Origin: Chloroflexota bacterium
Lineage (GTDB): Archaea > Iainarchaeota > Iainarchaeia > Iainarchaeales > GCA-2688035
DNA length: 23,298 nt
Reading direction: 5' to 3'
NCBI GenBank assembly: GCA_030634785.1
Contig: DAOWAC010000001.1
Coordinates: 1-23,298 of the forward strand
Made by a program: the position numbers and the translations under genes. Below the pieces are notes generated by a model. It was given only the letters and a program-made list of their open reading frames with translations, was not told where the DNA came from and made no database searches. Every line of letters starts with the position of its first letter. Positions within the stretch are counted from its first letter, which is position 1. This document shows, piece after piece, positions 1 through 7,399 of this stretch.

Positions 1-15
1 TTATTTGTTCAAGCA

Positions 16-729
16 ATGGTTATATCACTTTACGCAGTAGTTCCGGCATTTTTACTTGCCTTAATTCTTGCATCTGTTCATTTCTTTTCGGAAAAATATG
101 CAGATCATGTTAAAAAGTTTCATGTGCAGACTATTTCTTTTTCTGCAGGGCTTTTTTTAGGGCTTATTTTTCTTTATCTTCTTCCGGAATTTTTTAAGGG
201 CTTGTATCATGTTGGGGAAAGTATTTTCTTGCTGATGCTTGCAGGTTTTGTTTCAATGCATCTTGGGGAAAAGTATATTTATCAGCATGTAAGTGACAAG
301 AAAGAACGTATGAAGGATCTTGCTTCAATTCATGCACTTGGCTTTTTTATAAATCATTTTATTGTTGGAATTACTCTTTTGCTTGCTTTTAGTATTGAGG
401 GAATTTTTTCAGGATTTCTTATCTTTATTCCTCTGCTTTTGCACACTTTTTCAAGCAGCCTTTCTTTGAATGATATTGATAAAAAGATTAACAAAAAATT
501 GATTTCTGGTTTTATTCTTCCGCTTTCTCCTGTTTTTGGAGTGCTTGTTGCCTATTCTTTGAACCTGACACCTTACCTTTACCATTTGCTTTTCTCATTT
601 GTTTTGGGTGCAATGCTTTACATTGTTGTAAGAGACACTTTGCCAAGAGACGATTCAGGAAAACCTCTTTTGTTCCTTATTGGTGTTCTTGTAAGTGTTT
701 TGATTCTTACACTTGTTGCAATTCTCTAA
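16..729 (+). CDS. ZIP-family-like integral membrane protein with degenerate metal site
   Basis: The 237-residue protein has about eight hydrophobic segments (roughly 3-24, 38-60, 66-84, 105-125, 129-150, 163-183, 187-207 and 216-237), a layout like ZIP (SLC39) metal transporters. The pattern LLPEF near residue 55 and the closing FVLGAMLYIVVRDTLP near 198-213 are also ZIP-like. In ZIP proteins helix 4 carries HNxxDG and helix 5 HExxHE. Here the matching places read INHFIVG and LLLHTFSSS, so most metal ligands are missing. It may be a transporter with changed specificity or a non-transporting relative; the substrate is unknown. It starts at the ATG at 16, with no SD visible in the 15 bases available. 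A TATA-like box before the next gene suggests it is transcribed separately from its neighbour. Confidence 0.6.
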   Translation: MVISLYAVVPAFLLALILASVHFFSEKYADHVKKFHVQTISFSAGLFLGLIFLYLLPEFFKGLYHVGESIFLLMLAGFVSMHLGEKYIYQHVSDKKERMKDLASIHALGFFINHFIVGITLLLAFSIEGIFSGFLIFIPLLLHTFSSSLSLNDIDKKINKKLISGFILPLSPVFGVLVAYSLNLTPYLYHLLFSFVLGAMLYIVVRDTLPRDDSGKPLLFLIGVLVSVLILTLVAIL

Positions 730-767
730 AATTTTTCTGTCTGCGTTTAAAATTGAGGTTAATTAGA

Positions 768-780
768 TTTAAATTAAAAG
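768..780 (+). promoter_or_regulatory. Possible TATA box for the V4R gene
   Basis: The AT-rich stretch TTTAAATTAAAAG lies about 45-58 bases before the GTG start at 826. It would place a start of transcription near 800-806, just before an AAAAGGAG motif at 803-810. AT-rich background makes this weak evidence. Confidence 0.3.
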
Positions 781-825
781 AACGCCTTATTTTTTTAATA
801 CCAAAAGGAGTTTGTATTTCGAAAG

Positions 826-1401
826 GTGATTGTTTTGCTTAACAGGTTTTATGACAAGTTCATTTATGCAAATTCACTAAAGTACAAACACAATAATTTT
901 TTTCTTGTGAACTTGCCCTTTCTTGTATGTCCTGTACAGCTTCTTTCAGGTTTGCTTGAAACAAACGACCCAGAGTTTGAAAAAAAACTGTATGCTTCAA
1001 TAAAGAAAAGTGTTTCAGAGCAGCTTATTCCTGCTTTTGGAACAGGATTTGGTTTTAGAGGAAAGAAGATGGTTGTTTTCTTAGAGCAGTATTTTACTGC
1101 GTCTGGTTGGGGTACTATAAAGAATGTTGATCTTGATTTTGATGCGAAAAAGGCAATTGTAAGGGTTTCAAATAATCCTATTTCATCAAATCTTAATCCA
1201 AAAGTCAAGGCACCAGCTGACCATATTCTTAGAGGAATTTTTGCAGGTCTTTTTTCAAGAGTTTTTGAAGAATCCGTTGATTGTGTTGAAACACATTGTT
1301 GTGCTTTGGGTGAGGGTGATTGTGAATTTATTATAAAAAAACAGTCGTTGTTTGATTTTTCTGACAAAAGAGTAAGGCGACAGCTTGAGGCTGAAATTTA
1401 G
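826..1401 (+). CDS. V4R domain protein
   Basis: The 191-residue soluble protein ends in a V4R (4-vinyl reductase, heme-NO-binding-like) domain. The diagnostic part is at about residues 135-168: an Ile/Phe-rich helix (GIFAGLFSRVFEE), then VDCVETHCCALGEGDCEF, which matches the family pattern of E-x-C-x-A-x-G-x-x-x-C-x-F. V4R domains usually bind small hydrophobic ligands or metals and act as sensors or assembly factors. The N-terminal about 100 residues have no motif that I recognise. The start is a GTG at 826; a TTG at 835 is an alternative, and AAAAGGAG at 803-810 is rather far away. The stop codon lies inside an inverted repeat shared with the converging gene. Confidence 0.7.
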   Translation: MIVLLNRFYDKFIYANSLKYKHNNFFLVNLPFLVCPVQLLSGLLETNDPEFEKKLYASIKKSVSEQLIPAFGTGFGFRGKKMVVFLEQYFTASGWGTIKNVDLDFDAKKAIVRVSNNPISSNLNPKVKAPADHILRGIFAGLFSRVFEESVDCVETHCCALGEGDCEFIIKKQSLFDFSDKRVRRQLEAEI

Positions 1402-1419
1402 GTGAATTTTTTCTCACCT
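1400..1419. terminator. Inverted repeat between converging genes, likely terminator
   Basis: AGGTGA (1400-1405) and TCACCT (1414-1419) form a 6-bp stem around a T-rich loop. T-runs follow on the plus strand. It overlaps the stop of the V4R gene and lies just before the end of the minus-strand TIM-barrel gene, so it could end transcription from both sides. Confidence 0.5.
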
Positions 1420-1422
1420 TTA

Positions 1423-2151
1423 TCAAAGTTTTTTTCTCACAAAAGATATTTCTTTTTTTATTAATTTAATTTTTTCTTTTTCAACTGCAACTTCTATAAT
1501 TAAAGGAACATCCAACGCAAAAACAGGTTCAATTTTTTCCTGTACTTGTTTGCTTGAATTAAAAACAAAGTTGTGACTGTGTACTCCTTCTTTGTCGGTT
1601 GCATTAAGGTGAACGCAGGAAATTTTTTCTCCAAGTAATTCAATAAATTCTTTTGGTTTTATTCCATTTGACATTGCGTGTGTTATGTCAAAGCAGAAGC
1701 CAAAGTCTTTTTCTTTTTCAAGAAATTCGTTTATTTCTTTTGGATACTGCCAGTCTTTGTGGCTTTCTCCAGCTCTCATGTTTTCAATGCATGTTTTGAA
1801 TTCGAGTTTTTTTAATATAGAAAAATCTTTCACATGGTTTGGATGAAATGTAACATGTTTTAGATTTATTTCCTGTCCAATTTTGTTAATTTTTTCAAGA
1901 ATTTTTTCACTTTGCTGGTTTTTTCCATATTCTATTATTGGTGCATGCAGTGAATTGAATTTCATTCTTTTAAGAAATTTTATGCTTTTTTCATCCAATT
2001 CAAATTCTTCAAAACCTTCAGGGTCCATAAAGCATAATTCTATTCCGTCGACTAATTCTGAAAACAGTTCTTCAACAAGGTATATTGTTCCAATTCTACC
2101 CCTACTTCCAGCCGCTTTCCAGACACTTCCTGTTGAAAGACATAGGGTCAT
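1423..2151 (-). CDS. Xylose-isomerase-like / AP-endonuclease-2 family TIM barrel
   Basis: The 242-residue protein resembles the sugar-phosphate isomerase/epimerase and endonuclease IV superfamily. Candidate metal ligands fall at strand ends as expected: H69 (SLHAP), H103 (TFHPNH), E123 (CIENM), D155 and H158 (FDITHA), H181 (VHLN) and E220 (IIEVAV). Nearly full conservation of this shell suggests a working divalent-metal enzyme, but whether it acts on a sugar or on DNA cannot be told. It is shorter than typical endonuclease IV (about 280). The start is the ATG at 2151; a GGAGGGA motif lies 14 bases upstream (2166-2172), farther than ideal. It is divergent from the KaiC-like gene. Confidence 0.75.
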   Translation of the reverse strand: MTLCLSTGSVWKAAGSRGRIGTIYLVEELFSELVDGIELCFMDPEGFEEFELDEKSIKFLKRMKFNSLHAPIIEYGKNQQSEKILEKINKIGQEINLKHVTFHPNHVKDFSILKKLEFKTCIENMRAGESHKDWQYPKEINEFLEKEKDFGFCFDITHAMSNGIKPKEFIELLGEKISCVHLNATDKEGVHSHNFVFNSSKQVQEKIEPVFALDVPLIIEVAVEKEKIKLIKKEISFVRKKL

Positions 2152-2204
2152 ATCTTTAAAATTAGTCCCTCCGAAAATGATTTAATTGGTTTCTTTTGTA
2201 TGAG

Positions 2205-2217
2205 AAATATTTATATA
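2205..2217 (+). promoter_or_regulatory. TATA box for the KaiC-like ATPase
   Basis: AAATATTTATATA at 2205-2217 is a typical archaeal TATA box. Transcription would start near 2240, giving a leader of about 10 bases before the ATG at 2252. Confidence 0.6.
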
Positions 2218-2251
2218 GACTGAATGCTTACTAGTATTTGAAGGTTTTTTT

Positions 2252-3001
2252 ATGGAAAAAACAAAATTTGGAATTCAGGGACTGGACAAAGCGCTTGAAG
2301 GCGGACTTCCTAATGGAAATCTTGTGCTTATTTCAGGCGGTGCAGGAACAGGAAAAAGCACGCTTTGCATGCAATTTCTTTTAAACGGCGCAACAACTTT
2401 TGGCGAAAAAGCGCTTTATATCAGCACAGAGCAAAACACTGAAGAGCTCTACAAACAGGCTGCTTCCTTTGGATGGAATCTTGCACAGCTTGAGGAAAAA
2501 AATCTCTTAAAAATTATTTTTTTTGACATTACTCAAGGAGCAAACTTTTTGTCGGAAGTTGATTCTGTAATAAAGGAATTTCAGCCAAAAAGGGTTGTAA
2601 TTGACAGCATGACAACCTTGACAGACGCGCTTATAATCGGTGGAATGGGAAACCAAAGCGATTTTTCCCTAGTGCAGGTTATTGAAAAGGTTTCGCCAAT
2701 TCCAAGGACTGAACAAATTATTGCAAAAAGCATTCTCTACAAGCTGATTGGGGAACTGAAAAAATACAAGCTTACCACTCTTTTGACATCCGAGCTTTAC
2801 GAGGAATCAAAAAGGCTCAGTGCCGATGGCATTTCTGAATTCATTGCAGACGGAGTAATAATAATGCATTACATTGAAATCGGAGTAGGAGACTACCGAA
2901 GTCTTGAAATAAGAAAAATGCGTTATTCAAATTATGACAAGGACATAATTCCTTACACCATCTCAGATCATGGGGTTGAAATAATGGAAAAGATGGAATA
3001 A
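2252..3001 (+). CDS. KaiC/RadA-like single-domain RecA-superfamily ATPase
   Basis: The 249-residue protein is one KaiC-type RecA fold. Walker A is GGAGTGKST at residues 29-37, the catalytic acidic position follows YISTEQ near E60, and Walker B is RVVIDSM with D118. The N-terminal FGIQGLDKALEGGLPNG is the usual KaiC-family lead-in. Only one domain is present, unlike the two-domain cyanobacterial KaiC. The family is widespread in archaea, where roles in signalling and motility control are known for some members, but the partner here is unknown. A T-rich run just after the stop (about 3010-3020) probably ends the transcript. The following 235 bases up to the next gene hold only its promoter. Confidence 0.85.
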   Translation: MEKTKFGIQGLDKALEGGLPNGNLVLISGGAGTGKSTLCMQFLLNGATTFGEKALYISTEQNTEELYKQAASFGWNLAQLEEKNLLKIIFFDITQGANFLSEVDSVIKEFQPKRVVIDSMTTLTDALIIGGMGNQSDFSLVQVIEKVSPIPRTEQIIAKSILYKLIGELKKYKLTTLLTSELYEESKRLSADGISEFIADGVIIMHYIEIGVGDYRSLEIRKMRYSNYDKDIIPYTISDHGVEIMEKME

Positions 3002-3203
3002 ATTCTAATTCTTTTTTTTTGTCGTAAAAGCTTTTGCAATTTAGGATACTGTTGTTGTCTTCGATGGTTATGCAACTCCTTCGCTTCTAACTTCAAAGAC
3101 ATCTCTCTTGTTGTATTGTTACTTCATCAAATAGATATGTTGTAAAAGATACTTTTAATGCTTATAAAACTGTCTTAATTGTCTTTTTGTTTGAAAAACC
3201 AAG

Positions 3204-3212
3204 AAATAAATA
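3204..3212 (+). promoter_or_regulatory. TATA-like box for the exported FN3 protein
   Basis: AAATAAATA ends 24 bases before the ATG at 3237. This spacing implies a leaderless or almost leaderless transcript. Confidence 0.45.
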
Positions 3213-3236
3213 CTGGCTTGTCTTTAGTATTAGAGG

Positions 3237-4394
3237 ATGAAAAAGCAAATTTTGCTAATTTTTGTATTTGTTGTTCTACTGGCTTCAATAGCTTCTGCTA
3301 TACCAGCTCCTGTTACAAATATGAATGGAGAATTTGTTGGGTTTAATTCTGTTAAAATAACTTGGGACCATGAAGGTGGAGCAACTTCTTTCAAGATTTA
3401 CAGGGGTTTAAATCTTGACAACTTACAGAATATTGGTACTGCTACAGAACATTCCTATATTGATCAAAGCATTAATCTTGATGATGAATATATTTACTTT
3501 GTTACTGCTATTGATTCAAGCGGTGAAAGCAATGCTCCGCTTTATGCGCTTACAATTACTCCAACTGCAAGACCTGACAAGCCTTTTACTACAACTATGG
3601 TTTCTCCTGAAAAAAGAGCTTTTTCTTTTGGGGAACAGGTTGATTTTATTGTAAGGGTTTCAAGTGCTTTTTTTGGAGAACTTGAAAATCTTGAAGCAGT
3701 TCTTATAAATGAAGATTATGGTATTGAAAAACCAATGATTTTTGATGCAAGCAAAAACATTTTTACTCTTTCTGAAACACTTCCTTCCTCTGAAAGTGAT
3801 GAAGGGTTTTCAACAATTTATTTAATAAGGGTTTCAGGAGTTCTTGGCGGTGAAACATTTTTAGAATCAGAAGCATATGTGTTTACTCTTGTTCCTGAGT
3901 CAATTTATGTTCCGGAAAATTTTGGAGCTCTTGTTGCTGAAACATTGTTTGTCTTTGGGCCGTTTTTTGTGCTGTTGACAGTAGCTCTCATTATAGGTTT
4001 TATGGGTTGGAAATACTACCTTAAGAAAAGGTCTCAAAAAGATTCTCTTAACCTTGAGCTTGTTGAGGTTTTGAAGGAAAGGTCTGTTTGGAAATATGAC
4101 ATGCTTAAGAGAAGAATTACTCCACAGCAGTATGCTGAAAAGGAACGAGAACTGCAGGGCAAACAGAACGCTCTTGAAACAAAGCTTGGACATAAAAGAA
4201 AAGGAATTAAGATTAGTAAAAATCCTTTTGCAGGATATACCCGGTCTGAAATTGAGGAAATTGGTCGTCTTGTAAAGACAATGGGTGCTCAGAAAAGGCA
4301 GATGACAAAGGATAGTATGAGGGCATGGCTTGTTGGAAGAGGCAGGTCGGAAAAGATTGCAAAGAAGGTTGCTGAAATGATTTATAGAGAGTAA
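3237..4394 (+). CDS. Exported fibronectin type III protein with membrane anchor and basic cytoplasmic tail
   Basis: The 385-residue protein starts with a signal peptide (hydrophobic 5-18, cleavage likely after SIASA near residue 21). A fibronectin type III domain follows at about 23-110, with the typical VTWD-like VKITWDHE and YIYFVTAIDSSGES strands. A second beta-rich extracellular region spans about 115-220. A transmembrane helix lies at about 232-260, followed by Lys/Arg (KYYLKKRSQK) and a charged 120-residue cytoplasmic part with coiled-coil-like helices (about 270-320) and a helical C-terminal end. The topology is outside-in: an external adhesion-like domain linked to an internal module. 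The family is unrecognised as a whole. It appears to be a single gene with its own promoter. Confidence 0.7.
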   Translation: MKKQILLIFVFVVLLASIASAIPAPVTNMNGEFVGFNSVKITWDHEGGATSFKIYRGLNLDNLQNIGTATEHSYIDQSINLDDEYIYFVTAIDSSGESNAPLYALTITPTARPDKPFTTTMVSPEKRAFSFGEQVDFIVRVSSAFFGELENLEAVLINEDYGIEKPMIFDASKNIFTLSETLPSSESDEGFSTIYLIRVSGVLGGETFLESEAYVFTLVPESIYVPENFGALVAETLFVFGPFFVLLTVALIIGFMGWKYYLKKRSQKDSLNLELVEVLKERSVWKYDMLKRRITPQQYAEKERELQGKQNALETKLGHKRKGIKISKNPFAGYTRSEIEEIGRLVKTMGAQKRQMTKDSMRAWLVGRGRSEKIAKKVAEMIYRE

Positions 4395-4436
4395 TAAAAA
4401 TTCTTTTTCTTTTTTTTTTAAATAATTTCTGTCTTT

Positions 4437-4706
4437 TTAAATAATTTCTGCAATTTTTTCTTCGTTAATTTTTTTGTAGAGACAGCCTTCTTTTTCTACA
4501 AATCTGTTTTTTGAAAACGTTTGCATTATTTTTTCCAATTCTTCATTTTTAATAAGTGTATTTTTTTCAATGTCTTTAATTGAAAGATATGTGTTTTTGT
4601 GGCGAAGAATGCAAAGCAATGCTCTTATATGTTTTGGAGTTGCATTGGTTTTTTTTTGTAAAAGCATTCTGAGTAATGCTGCTTCCTTCAAAGTTGTTCC
4701 CTTCAC
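4437..4706 (-). CDS. Small winged-helix-like protein
   Basis: The 89-residue basic protein has the helix-turn-helix-wing pattern of small DNA-binding proteins: helices around HIRALLCILRHK, LSIKDIEKNTLI and NEELEKIMQTFSK, then a short beta wing (NRFVEKEGCLYKKI) at about 67-80. The resemblance to MarR/ArsR-type folds is by pattern only. The start is a GTG at 4706; there is no clear SD, and an internal ATG (residue 14) is possible. The 3' end carries a short tandem duplication. It lies directly downstream of a minus-strand inverted-repeat region that may be a leader or a separate small RNA. Confidence 0.5.
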   Translation of the reverse strand: MKGTTLKEAALLRMLLQKKTNATPKHIRALLCILRHKNTYLSIKDIEKNTLIKNEELEKIMQTFSKNRFVEKEGCLYKKINEEKIAEII

Positions 4707-4721
4707 CTAAAAAACCCCTTT

Positions 4722-4822
4722 TTTTGAAAGCAAGGGTGCCCGAGTCCTAAAACCATACAGACACCATTGCCTTTGAGCAGGCTCACAGGAGTTGCTGATT
4801 AGCAGCTCCCAATTGCCCGTAA
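4722..4822 (-). ncRNA. Candidate structured RNA or structured leader, unknown class
   Basis: Two strong stems lie in this gene-free stretch. The first pairs 4730-4742 with 4758-4770: 13 positions with one mismatch. Read as minus-strand RNA, two of the pairs are G-U wobbles; on the plus strand they would be A-C mismatches. The second pairs 4788-4796 with 4801-4809 around a 4-base loop, with one C-A mismatch on the minus strand (a G-U pair on the plus strand). A TATA-like box at 4841-4850 would start minus-strand transcription near 4818-4824, right before the structure, and a T-run follows it on the minus strand near 4711-4716. It does not match tRNA, 5S, SRP, RNase P or the riboswitches I know. 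Confidence 0.4.
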
Positions 4823-4840
4823 AACAATTCTGTTTCATGG

Positions 4841-4850
4841 CTTAATATAA
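4841..4850 (-). promoter_or_regulatory. TATA-like box upstream of the structured region
   Basis: Read on the minus strand this is TTATATTAAG. It lies about 25 bases before the first base of the structured segment near 4820, the normal archaeal spacing. Confidence 0.4.
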
Positions 4851-4854
4851 TCAG

Positions 4855-4884
4855 GGTTGAAAAAAGTTCAACCAAAGGGTTGAA
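4855..4884. repeat. Three-part alternating repeat, possible terminator of the ABC operon
   Basis: GGTTGAA (4855-4861), its complement TTCAACC (4867-4873) and GGTTGAA again (4878-4884) follow each other with 4-5 base gaps. The middle copy can pair perfectly with either flank, giving two exclusive 7-bp hairpins. It sits 17 bases after the stop of the last gene in the minus-strand transporter operon. Confidence 0.45.
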
Positions 4885-4900
4885 TTGTAAAGTCTGTTGC

Positions 4901-6100
4901 TTATTCGTATCTTAAAGCTTCAACAGGTTCAACACTTGCAGCCCTTATTGCTGGGTAAACTCCTGCAATCATTCCTACTGCCATACTGAATGCAAGTGCT
5001 CCTACAATAAGAGTAGGTGTTACAACTGCTGTTAGTGGCAATCCTGCTATTTCAGCAACTATTGAAACAACTCCTGCTGCTCCTATTCCAAGAAGCAATC
5101 CCATTGCTCCGCCGACAAGTCCAATCATTCCTGCTTCTACTACAAAAATACTTATTATGCGAGGTGTTGTTGCCCCAATCGCTTTCATTACTCCTACTTC
5201 TTTTGTTCTTTCAAGAACTGACATTAGCATTGTGTTCATTATGCCAATTCCTCCTACTAAAAGTGAAATTCCTGCAATTCCTATTAGTACAAGGCTTATC
5301 ATTCCAACAACTGAACCTGCTATTTCTGATATTTGCTGCAAGTCCATTACCTGAAAATCTTTTTTGCCATGATCTCTTTCAAGCCTGCTGCTTATTCTTT
5401 CTTTTAATTCGTCAATGTCTTCGCCTGGCAGTGCTTTTACAATTATTCTGAATGGAGTGATTTCGGTATCACTAAGGTCTTTGAGTGAATCACTATTCAT
5501 TGAAAGTGCTGTATTAAACATTCCTGCAAAATTGTTTTGTGCTTCTTCTAATATTCCTACAATCCTGAGTTTGTCTCCATTTACTTGAAGGCTTTGTTTT
5601 AGACCAATGTCTTCCTTTATTATCCTGTCTCCGAATTTGCTTCCGATTATAACAGCGGTTGTATCATGTGGTGTAAGATTTCTTCCTTCTTCAACATTTG
5701 CTATTCCTATAAATCCAAGCTGTTCAATTTTGTCAGGGTCAATTCCTATTACAATAACGGTTTTGTTTTCTCCTTTGTATTCTACCTGAAGGCTTGTAAT
5801 ATAAAGTGCTGCTGCAAAGTCAACACCTTTAACATTTTCAATTAAATCAACATCGTCATCATCGAGTTTTGCAAATACACTTTCTATAAATCCTCCGCCT
5901 GGCAAAATCATTATTGTATTGGTTCCAAGTTGATCAAATTCTGCTGTTACCGACTGGTTTAATCCTTCTCCTATTGAAATAAGTGCAACAATTGCAGCAA
6001 TTCCTACTACTATTCCAAAGATTGTGAGAAATGATCTAAGTCTTCTGCCTTTTAGGTTTTTGAATGCAATTAGAAACAATTCTGTGTCAATCAAACCCAT
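4901..6100 (-). CDS. MacB/FtsX-type ABC transporter permease (second copy)
   Basis: The 399-residue permease has a first membrane helix at about 22-45 (RSFLTIFGIVVGIAAIVALISIGEG is the family start), an external MacB-type domain at about 47-255, then three helices near 262-292, 313-345 and 355-385. It ends in the family signature AAS.EPVEALRYE. It is clearly paralogous to the gene upstream (shared GEGLNQSVTAEF, NTMLMSVLERTKEVGVMKAIGAT and the same C-terminus), so the pair is a tandem duplication and probably forms a heterodimer. It works with the ATPase encoded three genes upstream. It is the last gene of the operon; the gap to the first permease is 45 bases. Substrate is unknown; relatives move lipoproteins, peptides or drugs, or act as mechanotransducers. 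Confidence 0.88.
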   Translation of the reverse strand: MGLIDTELFLIAFKNLKGRRLRSFLTIFGIVVGIAAIVALISIGEGLNQSVTAEFDQLGTNTIMILPGGGFIESVFAKLDDDDVDLIENVKGVDFAAALYITSLQVEYKGENKTVIVIGIDPDKIEQLGFIGIANVEEGRNLTPHDTTAVIIGSKFGDRIIKEDIGLKQSLQVNGDKLRIVGILEEAQNNFAGMFNTALSMNSDSLKDLSDTEITPFRIIVKALPGEDIDELKERISSRLERDHGKKDFQVMDLQQISEIAGSVVGMISLVLIGIAGISLLVGGIGIMNTMLMSVLERTKEVGVMKAIGATTPRIISIFVVEAGMIGLVGGAMGLLLGIGAAGVVSIVAEIAGLPLTAVVTPTLIVGALAFSMAVGMIAGVYPAIRAASVEPVEALRYE

Positions 6101-6145
6101 TTTTTCACTTCCTCTTTACTAATTCCAACGATTGCATTCATCCTT

Positions 6146-7348
6146 TCACTTTCCATACCTTAGAGCTTCAACAGGCTCAAGCAATGCAGCTCTTCTTGCA
6201 GGCAAATATCCTGAAGCCATTCCAACTCCAATTGCTACAGCAACCGCGATAATTATTGCAACAATGTTTACTCCAACAGGTAATGCAAATCCTGAAATTG
6301 TTGCCACTACTGATACAATGCCTGCGAGAATAAATCCAAATATAATTCCAATTACTCCTCCGATTGCTCCTATCATGGCTGATTCTGCTAAAAAGATTGA
6401 TAAAACTTTTTCATTTGTTGCTCCAACTGCTTTCATTACTCCAATTTCCTTTGTTCTTTCCATTACTGCCATTAGCATTGTATTCATTATACCAATTGCT
6501 CCAACAATAAGGCTGATGGCTGCAAGGGCAATCAAAACTGTTTGGATTAGTCCAAGTACCGTGCCTGCGCTTTCCATAATATTTTCTGTTGTCATTACTG
6601 TAAAGTCTTCTTCTCCATGTGCTCTTTTAAGTCTTTCAGTTATTTTGTCAGCCACGTCATCAACAAGTTCTCTGTCTGTTGCCTGTACCATTATTTCTGT
6701 TGGATTTTCTTCTCCAAAAAAGTCCTGTACTGTTTCTTTTGGGAAAAAAACCATGTTTGATACAAGTCCTCCAAATGCTCCGCTCATATCTTTTGAAATT
6801 CCTACAATTTTGAATTTTTGCCCGTCTATTTCAAGCTGGTCTTTTACTCTTAATGATTCGCCTTCAAATGCTTCTACAAAGCTTTCAGGAATTACTATTG
6901 CATATGTATCATTTGATTCAAGGTGTCTTCCTTTTATTATGTCAATATATCCTGCTTTTTCAAGAAAGTCTCTTGCATCAGGTGCTATTCCGATTATAAA
7001 AATTGATGCTTGTTGTCCGCGGAATTCTGCAATTTCTGCTGTTTCATAAAATCCTGATACACTTTCAACGCCTGGAATTCCGTCAATTAATCCAATATCG
7101 TCTTCTTTGAGTGCATCAGTAGCCATTGTTGTCATGCCCATGCTTGAACCTGATTGCACTGTAATGGTGTCAAGTCCCATTCTTTCAAATTCTGCTGTTA
7201 CAGACTGGTTCAATCCCTCTCCTATTGAGGCAAGTCCGACTATTGCTGCAATTCCTATAATTATTCCAAGCAGTGTTAGCAAAGAACGCAGTTTGTGCAT
7301 TTTTAGGTTGCGTAAAGCAATTGAGTAAAGTTCTGTGTCAATTTCCAT
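6146..7348 (-). CDS. MacB/FtsX-type ABC transporter permease (first copy)
   Basis: The 400-residue permease has the same plan as its downstream paralogue: helix 1 at about 22-45 (LRSLLTLLGIIIGIAAIVGLASIG), an external domain at about 47-255, three C-terminal helices (about 265-295, 316-350 and 355-390), and the end EPVEALRYGK. The conserved coupling segment ERTKEIGVMKAVGATNEKVL lies before the third helix. The external domain has diverged much more from its paralogue than the membrane part has, which suggests distinct contacts outside the cell. The 51-base gap to the CARDB-like gene and the shared orientation place it in the same operon. Confidence 0.88.
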   Translation of the reverse strand: MEIDTELYSIALRNLKMHKLRSLLTLLGIIIGIAAIVGLASIGEGLNQSVTAEFERMGLDTITVQSGSSMGMTTMATDALKEDDIGLIDGIPGVESVSGFYETAEIAEFRGQQASIFIIGIAPDARDFLEKAGYIDIIKGRHLESNDTYAIVIPESFVEAFEGESLRVKDQLEIDGQKFKIVGISKDMSGAFGGLVSNMVFFPKETVQDFFGEENPTEIMVQATDRELVDDVADKITERLKRAHGEEDFTVMTTENIMESAGTVLGLIQTVLIALAAISLIVGAIGIMNTMLMAVMERTKEIGVMKAVGATNEKVLSIFLAESAMIGAIGGVIGIIFGFILAGIVSVVATISGFALPVGVNIVAIIIAVAVAIGVGMASGYLPARRAALLEPVEALRYGK

Positions 7349-7399
7349 TCAAGCGCCTCATTTTGAAAGGAAAAATGGGAAAGAGGAGGCTTTCCCTGT

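Noticed and set aside
864-1367. Minus-strand frame of 167 codons opposite the V4R gene
   Set aside because: The plus strand carries the V4R signature; the antisense frame has none.
4722-4822. tRNA-Leu-like beginning (GGGTGCCCGAG) on the plus strand
   Set aside because: No matching acceptor 3' strand, anticodon arm or T-arm TTCGAAT follows; the segment is half of a long hairpin instead.
5017-5451. Long plus-strand open frame opposite the second permease, Leu-rich
   Set aside because: It is antisense to a clear MacB-type permease, has abnormal Leu/Gln-rich composition and no family match; it is a shadow of the real gene.
6132-7049. Long plus-strand open frame opposite the first permease
   Set aside because: Ile/Ser/Thr-rich antisense image of the permease codons; the other strand has full family motifs.
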